11,364 nt of DNA from Larix sibirica. Lineage: Eukaryota > Streptophyta > Pinopsida > Pinales > Pinaceae. A program made the translations under genes and the position numbers. How positions within the stretch are numbered: position 1 is the first letter of the stretch; each line of letters opens with the position of its first letter. The stretch spans positions 17,988 through 29,351 of the forward strand of contig NWUY0300006674.1 in NCBI GenBank assembly GCA_004151065.3, in the 5' to 3' direction. Shown piece after piece: positions 7,198-11,364 of the stretch. Under the pieces are notes generated by a model that saw nothing but the letters and a program-made list of their open reading frames with translations, did not search any database and was not told the DNA's origin.

Positions 7198-8240
7198 AGA
7201 AAGCCACTTGTTCATGAACATGTTGTATCATTATTTTAATATGTATAAACATGCTATATTTTATTATTTAGATTAATAATTAAATATATCTTAAGGGATC
7301 ACGGATAGCATTGAAGACGAGACAATTGAATCGAACGATCACAGATAGAATAGCGGCCAAGAGGAGCCGATTGAATCGAACGATGGTTAGCAGATTTGAG
7401 TAAAGATCCGTGGTCACTCGAAAGACGAGGAATCTGAAACAGTGATATGAGATCAGATATCATAGAAGAAACGTGTTCGAAGTAAACATATATGTGAAAT
7501 TTATTGTTTAAAGTTTTATTACACATATTACAATTTAATTTATTTATTTTTTAAATACAATATAAATAAATAAAGTCACGAAAGGAAAGAACAACTTTTT
7601 TTTTAAATTTATTATTTTATTTTTTAAAAACATATTTTAATATAATTTATTTTTTATTATTTGATTTTTCCAAATACAAAATGAAATAGTATTTTTTTCT
7701 TAATTTTTTTTTTTTGAAAATCTAACTTAAATCCCCAAATAATATCAGCATACTTTCAAATAGTATCATCATAAATCAATTTTAAACTTAGATTTACTAA
7801 GCAAAAAGAGGGCATGTAATTTCTTGAAATATAATTAAATAAAAAACGTGACAACATATTTCCATACTGAATTGTAAGTACCTGACTAGTATAATAATTA
7901 TAATATTTAATAATTTAAATGGTTAAGTAAAGCCTATAATAAATAAATCTAAAATTCAAGTCTTACAGATAACATGCACCTTAACTTTATAACACAGGAA
8001 AACCAGAAACCGCCATTGACGTAACCTTATTAACGATAGAAAATCTGAATTAACAAAAAAAATCAAATTTCGATTCAATCAAATCCATGTAGATATCATA
8101 TCATATCATAGTAAAATTCCATACAATACAAATACAGTGACGATCAACGACGCTGCAATGTACGGAGTACACAAATCCCCGAAGAATACAATAAATGAAA
8201 TGACGTTTAATCTGTTGTACAAATTCTTAAAAACAAAGCC
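7198..8240. other. AT-rich intergenic DNA without recognisable gene
   Basis: This lies between the LINE and the 3' end of the AWPM-19-like gene. Apart from a GC-richer patch at about 7290-7490 it is A/T-rich with long A and T runs. The only open frames are short, such as 7299-7526 on the minus strand, and have no recognisable domain. Near 8092-8112 there is a short ATATC-type pentamer run. The last part (about 8100-8290) probably includes the 3' UTR and poly(A) site region of the gene, with TGTA-rich sequence in transcript sense around 8105-8135. Confidence 0.5.
7297..7384 (+). repeat. Two degenerate ~40-45 bp tandem units in a GC-richer patch
   Basis: Unit 1 starts GATCACGGATAGCAT (7297) and unit 2 starts GATCACAGATAGAAT (7337). 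Both end with ATTGAATCGAACGAT, exact at 7325-7339 and 7370-7384, preceded by AGA.GAG.C. The periods are 40 and 45 bp. The patch contrasts with the AT-rich surroundings and may be a relic of another mobile element or a short gene fragment. I cannot assign it. Confidence 0.6.
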
Positions 8241-8241
8241 G

Positions 8242-8247
8242 TTTATT
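8242..8247 (-). terminator. Candidate poly(A) signal AATAAA of the AWPM-19-like gene
   Basis: The transcript strand has AATAAA 43 bases after the stop codon. UGUA-rich sequence lies further downstream, at about 8105-8135. Plant poly(A) signals are loose, so the true cleavage site is not fixed by this alone. Confidence 0.45.
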
Positions 8248-8290
8248 ATATTTAGTCACTTTGAACGTCTATCGCTGGATATTCGAAGCG

Positions 8291-10106
8291 CTAATTACTG
8301 CGCCTCCCAACGAATCCAATGTGGATCAACAATATGTAGAAGAATTGAGTTACCGAGAGTATGATAACGAACGACTCCAGTGTTTTCTGCACCACAGCCA
8401 AATGTACACAAATTTCAAATCTCATCAACAAATACTAACAACTAATTCGACCTGTTTTTCCTCCGGGCATTTAACGATATGTAAACAGCTCTTACCAGAC
8501 GTGAGTTCCTGCCGTGCAAGCGAATTTCCTTCCATGCCAGCCTGCAGAAGCAAATTTTAATAGGTTCAGTCATTAACTACATCAAGCATTAAAAGCAATA
8601 TATGTGAAGATTTTTATATCTTCTGATTTGAAATGCTTACTGTGCTTATTGATGGATGATCATATCCATAAATAAATTGAGAATTAAAGCAAATGCTCTT
8701 CAGGTTGACAAGAAGACATTCTATATAAAAATATATGAGATATACCCCATGGCTAATAAAGTGAGTGCCCAGGCTGTCATGGCAGCTGATGCAGCAGAGC
8801 CTAAAGTGTGATCTTTCCATGACATGAAGTGATGAATCCCCGCAAGGCAAGAAGCCGCTCCCACCACCCCAGCTATCAGTGCAAAGATCACCATGAAGCC
8901 CGTTGCAGCGTTTCCCATTGGAAAATACACCGCCCAGAAGGGGTTGGGTAATGGATATCCCTCGCCTACATCTCAAACATTATAATTTAGCTGTTTGTTT
9001 TCATTGCATTTAGAGAAATCAAACATATTCTACAATCTAGTATAATATGAATAATATAAATTAGAGAGTAAGATATGTATATCTAGGGTAGGATACTTAT
9101 ATCTCTGTAAATTTTAATAGTCAAATTTATATGTAAAGGAAATCCTTTATCCGAAACAATGATTTTCATATTTAATTTAATTATAATTTTATAAATTTTT
9201 TCTGCTTTCTATAAACTATATAACATTTTGTTTCTAATATAATATTAAATAATAGATGAGATATTCACACATACTCCTTTAGATGAGCCTATCTTGATTG
9301 CTGAGTCTATTCATCCAAAGAATATGCACCAAAGTCAGACTTTGCTCCCTGTTGGATGGGCAGCATATGCAAGATAGCCCCTCCTCCTCCATGCTGAGGA
9401 CATCCCATATTAAATAATAGATGAGATATTCACACATACTCCTTTAGATGAGCTTATCTTGATTGCTCTATTCATCCAAAGAATATGCACCAAAGTCAGA
9501 CTTTGCTCCCTGTATGGGCAGCATCTGCAAGATAGCCACTCCTCCTCCATGCTGAGGACATCCCTGAATAGTAGGAGATGATTGATAGCCACTCCTCCTC
9601 CATGCTGAGGACATCCCTGAATAGTAGGAGATGATTTTTTTCTGTTTTCTTAAGTTGTTGAATAGTATGTATTTTGGTTATGGCAGTAGTTTTAAATTTA
9701 AAATAAACAATTATATAAAAAAAAAGAATATCAAATATAAATAGAAGAAGGTATAGATCACCAATGATTATATATGGAGAATAAGTAATAAATAACTTAT
9801 GTGTAACACTTAACTTGCTTATAGATGTTCAAAACAATAAATTAAATTAAATGCCTATACTAATTAATAATATCGTTATTATCATTGATACATGATTAAC
9901 TCTTAAATTGACATAACTCTGAACTAACACAAACAAAGTAAATGCAAATGTAATGTGCTATGATGAATATACATACCAGTAATGATATCCTTTTCAATGG
10001 CTTCATTAATGGCCCATCCTGCAGTTCCACAGACAATTACATACATGCAGAAATTCAAAACCAACAAGGGCCCTACAAGCGGCTTGGCTCCTGCTCCTTC
10101 TGCCAT
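8291..10106 (-). CDS. PM19L: AWPM-19/PM19-like plasma-membrane protein, four exons
   Basis: Exons (minus strand) are 10106-9977, 8965-8746, 8541-8496 and 8386-8291, giving 163 residues. Introns are GT..AG with phases 1, 2 and 0; donors are GTATGT, GTATAT and GTAAGA. Joined, the product matches the AWPM-19 family (PF05512): LLVLNFCMYVIVCGTAGWAIN (TM1, about 13-34); YFPMGNAATGF then LIAGVVGAASCLAG (TM2, 62-86); SAASAAMTAWALTLLAMG (TM3, 100-117); conserved KEIRLHGRNSRL loop; LESFVIILSVTQFFYILLI (TM4, 135-153). Family members are four-helix plasma-membrane proteins induced by ABA, cold or drought; rice OsPM1 is reported as an ABA influx carrier. The ATG at 10106 is the first after the TATA-like box. 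The C-terminal tail is short (HIGFVGRRSN) compared with 180-190-residue relatives, but no residue of the core looks missing. No lesion is visible, so it is probably functional. Confidence 0.93.
8387..8495 (-). other. Intron 3 of AWPM-19-like gene
   Basis: A 109-base intron with donor CTG/GTAAGA and acceptor GGTGCAG/AAAACA, phase 0. Reading through it instead gives an unrelated tail ending at a TAG near 8445, losing the conserved fourth membrane helix. Splicing is therefore strongly preferred. Confidence 0.85.
8542..8745 (-). other. Intron 2 of AWPM-19-like gene
   Basis: A 204-base, U-rich intron with donor ATGGG/GTATAT and acceptor CTTCTGCAG/GCTGG, phase 2. Retention would add YISYIFI and stop after the third helix. 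Splicing restores the family motif (M)GLAWKEI..HGRN.RL. Confidence 0.85.
9242..9583 (-). repeat. Two diverged tandem copies of a ~165-bp unit in intron 1
   Basis: Copy 1 is 9242-9406 and copy 2 begins at 9407; both start ATATTAAATAATAGATGAGA and end near GCTGAGGACATCCC. Alignment by eye shows high identity with a few small deletions in copy 2: GAGT is lost after ATTGCT, and a few bases after CCCTGT. Substitutions such as GAGCCTATC to GAGCTTATC are also visible. Copy 2 continues with CTGAATAGTAGGAGATGATT, which is itself part of a further duplication. Confidence 0.9.
9289..9377 (-). repeat. Imperfect foldback (hairpin) in intron 1, copy 1
   Basis: Paired arms seen on the plus strand: CTATCTTG 9289-9296 with CAAGATAG 9370-9377 (8 bp); TGCTG 9299-9303 with CAGCA 9361-9365 (5 bp); CATCCAA 9312-9318 with TTGGATG 9352-9358 (7 bp); and CAAAGT(C) 9330-9336 with (G)ACTTTG 9338-9344 closing the loop (6 bp, 7 if a 1-nt loop is allowed). 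The gene transcript would contain the complementary 89-nt hairpin. In copy 2 (about 9455-9537) the middle stem is largely lost, though the apical CAAAGTCAGACTTTG is intact. It could be a MITE-like foldback or a small-RNA precursor; no known miRNA is recognised. Confidence 0.65.
9531..9636 (-). repeat. Exact 53-bp tandem duplication in intron 1
   Basis: Bases 9531-9583 and 9584-9636 are identical, each beginning GATAGCCACTCCTCCTCC and ending GGAGATGATT. The perfect match implies a recent event, later than the diverged 165-bp duplication, of which this segment is the right end. Confidence 0.92.
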
Positions 10107-10330
10107 AATTAATTAATGAATCCCCAAACACACAGAGAGATATATGAAAACTGCCTTCAACTCAAGTCTTTGTCTACGAAGAAGATGCAGACTGTAATGA
10201 AAATTGAAGGAGAAACCGCACTTCTTAAAGAGCCAAGCAGAGAACAGATTACAGAAATGGAATATCTGATCTTTCAAGAAAAGTAAAGAGCAGAATTAAG
10301 GGTAAATGGACGCTTTTGCTTTTTATTTGG
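10107..10330 (-). promoter_or_regulatory. Probable 5' UTR of AWPM-19-like gene
   Basis: There is no ATG on the transcript strand between the TATA-like box and the start codon at 10106, so the leader is free of upstream starts. Near the ATG it contains CTCTCTGTGTG and ATTAATTAATT. The transcription start is estimated only from the TATA position. Confidence 0.5.
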
Positions 10331-10346
10331 GTCCAAAACTACTCTT

Positions 10347-10353
10347 TTTTATA
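10347..10353 (-). promoter_or_regulatory. TATA-like box TATAAAA
   Basis: The transcript strand reads GTTTATAAAAAAGAG about 240 bases before the ATG, which would give a leader of roughly 210 bases. Further upstream, at 10421-10424, there is an ACGT core (TTGACGTTG in gene orientation), a weak candidate bZIP site. This would suit an ABA-responsive family, but it is not a full ABRE. Confidence 0.4.
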
Positions 10354-10439
10354 AACATCATCATGTTATATTCTTGAGTCTGGGGCAAAGGAAAATGATT
10401 CAGAGGGCCACCTCAACACAACGTCAATTTCACAGCTTG

Positions 10440-11364
10440 TCACATCCACGAAACTAAATTATCAGCCATAGTTGGATTTTTCTACATTGGTTTCTCTTGA
10501 ACGAAAAGTATAATAAACATGTCATTACATTTAAAAAACTCATGGAAAGTGATACATTTTTGGAATAAACCAGAGCCTGACTTTATAGCTGATAATATTT
10601 AGATGACACGAAGTAAGTGGCCCCATGAATGACTTGCAATGGCAGACTCTCTCCCAGTTTTCAAAATAGCTTTAAAGTCTAAATCCCATCAATCAAGAAT
10701 ATATATTCTGAAGCTTTTTCTATTTCAGCGGAGTTTATGATTTTATCTTTATTCAATAAAGCATAATGGAAATTCTTTTCATCATTACATTGAATGGTAT
10801 AACTTGAACAGAAATCATTGCTTATTTATAAAATAAAACCATCATTCTTAGCCGAGGAATCAAGTCATCCTGAGCCTACGATATTAATGGAAGTCTTTTT
10901 GGCTATATCTCTCTCGGTTTGACTGGCTCCATATATCTCATTTTGCTTTGCTTAACAGTCAAGCAATTGCAATAGAAAAATAGGGATTTTATTGTGGATT
11001 TGATTTTCTGTACAGACTGTAAAATTTACCTTCTAGTTGTCTTTTTGTTTTGTTTTGTCATTTATATATATTTTATTAACAAATATAGAAAAACATCTTT
11101 TAATTTTTTTTCAAAATTATATATATATAAAATATAATTCATAATTGATTATATGTTTTTTTACAAATTCCTTATATTAGTTAAATAAGGTTAAATTTTT
11201 TATTAACTTAATTTTTAAGGTTTATCATCAGTCATATCATTCATTGAATCTGACTATCCAATCTTTGTTAAAAGTACAATTTTGAATTTATAAAAATGTA
11301 CAATTTTGAATTTATAAAAATGTTATTTTTAATTTAAAAATAAATTAAATACTTAGAAAAAATT
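10440..11364. other. Intergenic DNA upstream of AWPM-19-like gene, no gene seen
   Basis: The part to about 11030 is mixed-composition sequence that may include distal promoter. No open frame or domain is recognisable on either strand. From about 11035 onward it becomes almost pure A/T with a short (TA)n run near 11118-11130. Confidence 0.5.
11274..11321 (+). repeat. Exact 24-bp tandem duplication
   Basis: The 24-mer starting GTACAATTTTGAATTTATAA occurs at 11274-11297 and again at 11298-11321, followed by two more matching bases. It is a simple local duplication in AT-rich DNA. Confidence 0.9.

Larger units (their letters stand above)
8966..9976 (-). other. Intron 1 of AWPM-19-like gene (1011 bases)
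   Basis: Donor ACTG/GTATGT and acceptor GATGTAG/GCGAGG, phase 1. It is much longer than the other two introns and is AT-rich except for a GC-richer repeat block at 9242-9636. The block consists of duplicated units and foldback sequence, listed separately, and looks like an insertion or expansion within an otherwise ordinary intron. Confidence 0.85.

Noticed and set aside
7299-7526. 75-codon minus-strand open frame
   Set aside because: No recognisable domain, promoter or homologous motif; it spans the degenerate repeat patch and AT-rich flank.
8445-8495. Read-through of exon 3 into VRAVYISLN and a stop
   Set aside because: The strong GTAAGA donor and the downstream exon encoding the conserved fourth helix make splicing far more likely.
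8614-8976. 120-codon minus-strand open frame over AWPM-19 exon 2
   Set aside because: It is a different frame from the one encoding YFPMGNAATGF and LTLLAMG, and crosses the exon 2 borders without family similarity.
9410-9592. 60-codon minus-strand open frame in intron 1
   Set aside because: It is created by the tandem repeat units, has no known motif, and is interrupted or shifted in the other unit copy.
1-11364. tRNA, rRNA, CRISPR array or bacterial-type operon
   Set aside because: No cloverleaf with a GGTTCGAATCC-type arm, no regularly spaced repeat-spacer series and no bacterial gene organisation were seen; the window is plant-like throughout.

Overview
The window looks like nuclear DNA of a flowering plant. 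It is AT-rich, has a spliced gene with plant-type short introns and GT..AG borders, and is packed with LINE retrotransposon remains of the plant L1 type (DUF4283 plus CCHC-knuckle ORF1; endonuclease, reverse transcriptase and zf-RVT in ORF2; RNase H in a second element). The only host gene I can support encodes an AWPM-19/PM19-like membrane protein, a family restricted to plants. I cannot name the species.

Layout: (1) Bases 1-789, plus strand, hold the eroded 3' end of a LINE carrying an RNase H domain. It is in two non-identical pieces separated by a single undetermined base at 301. A degenerate 3' tail and about 650 bp of very AT-rich DNA without genes follow. (2) Bases 1740-7184, minus strand, are a LINE insertion bounded by a perfect 13-bp target-site duplication (TAAGCTCTAGTTT at 1727-1739 and 7185-7197) with a short poly(A) tail at its 3' end. 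It has a 5' leader, ORF1 and ORF2. ORF1 and ORF2 overlap by one base in a TAATG stop/start. Both ORFs are dead: several TAG/TGA stops, three 1-nt frameshifts at homopolymers, and a 3' end that stops inside ORF2. (3) Bases 7198-8240 are AT-rich intergenic DNA with one small GC-richer repeat patch. (4) Bases 8291-10106, minus strand, hold a four-exon AWPM-19-like gene (exons 10106-9977, 8965-8746, 8541-8496, 8386-8291; 163 codons before the stop), with a candidate poly(A) signal at 8242-8247 and a TATA-like box near 10350. Its 1-kb first intron carries a tandemly duplicated, foldback-forming repeat. (5) Bases 10360-11364 are intergenic, with probable promoter sequence next to the gene and simple AT repeats at the far end.

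Functionally, the host gene is an independent four-transmembrane protein whose family is linked to ABA, drought and cold responses. The LINEs are neighbours only. The most noteworthy points are the TAATG coupling of the LINE ORFs, the CAG/TGG-to-TAG signature of methylation-linked decay, the LINE 3' end truncated inside ORF2, and the intronic hairpin repeat. I found no convincing new system: no CRISPR array, and no tRNA or rRNA.
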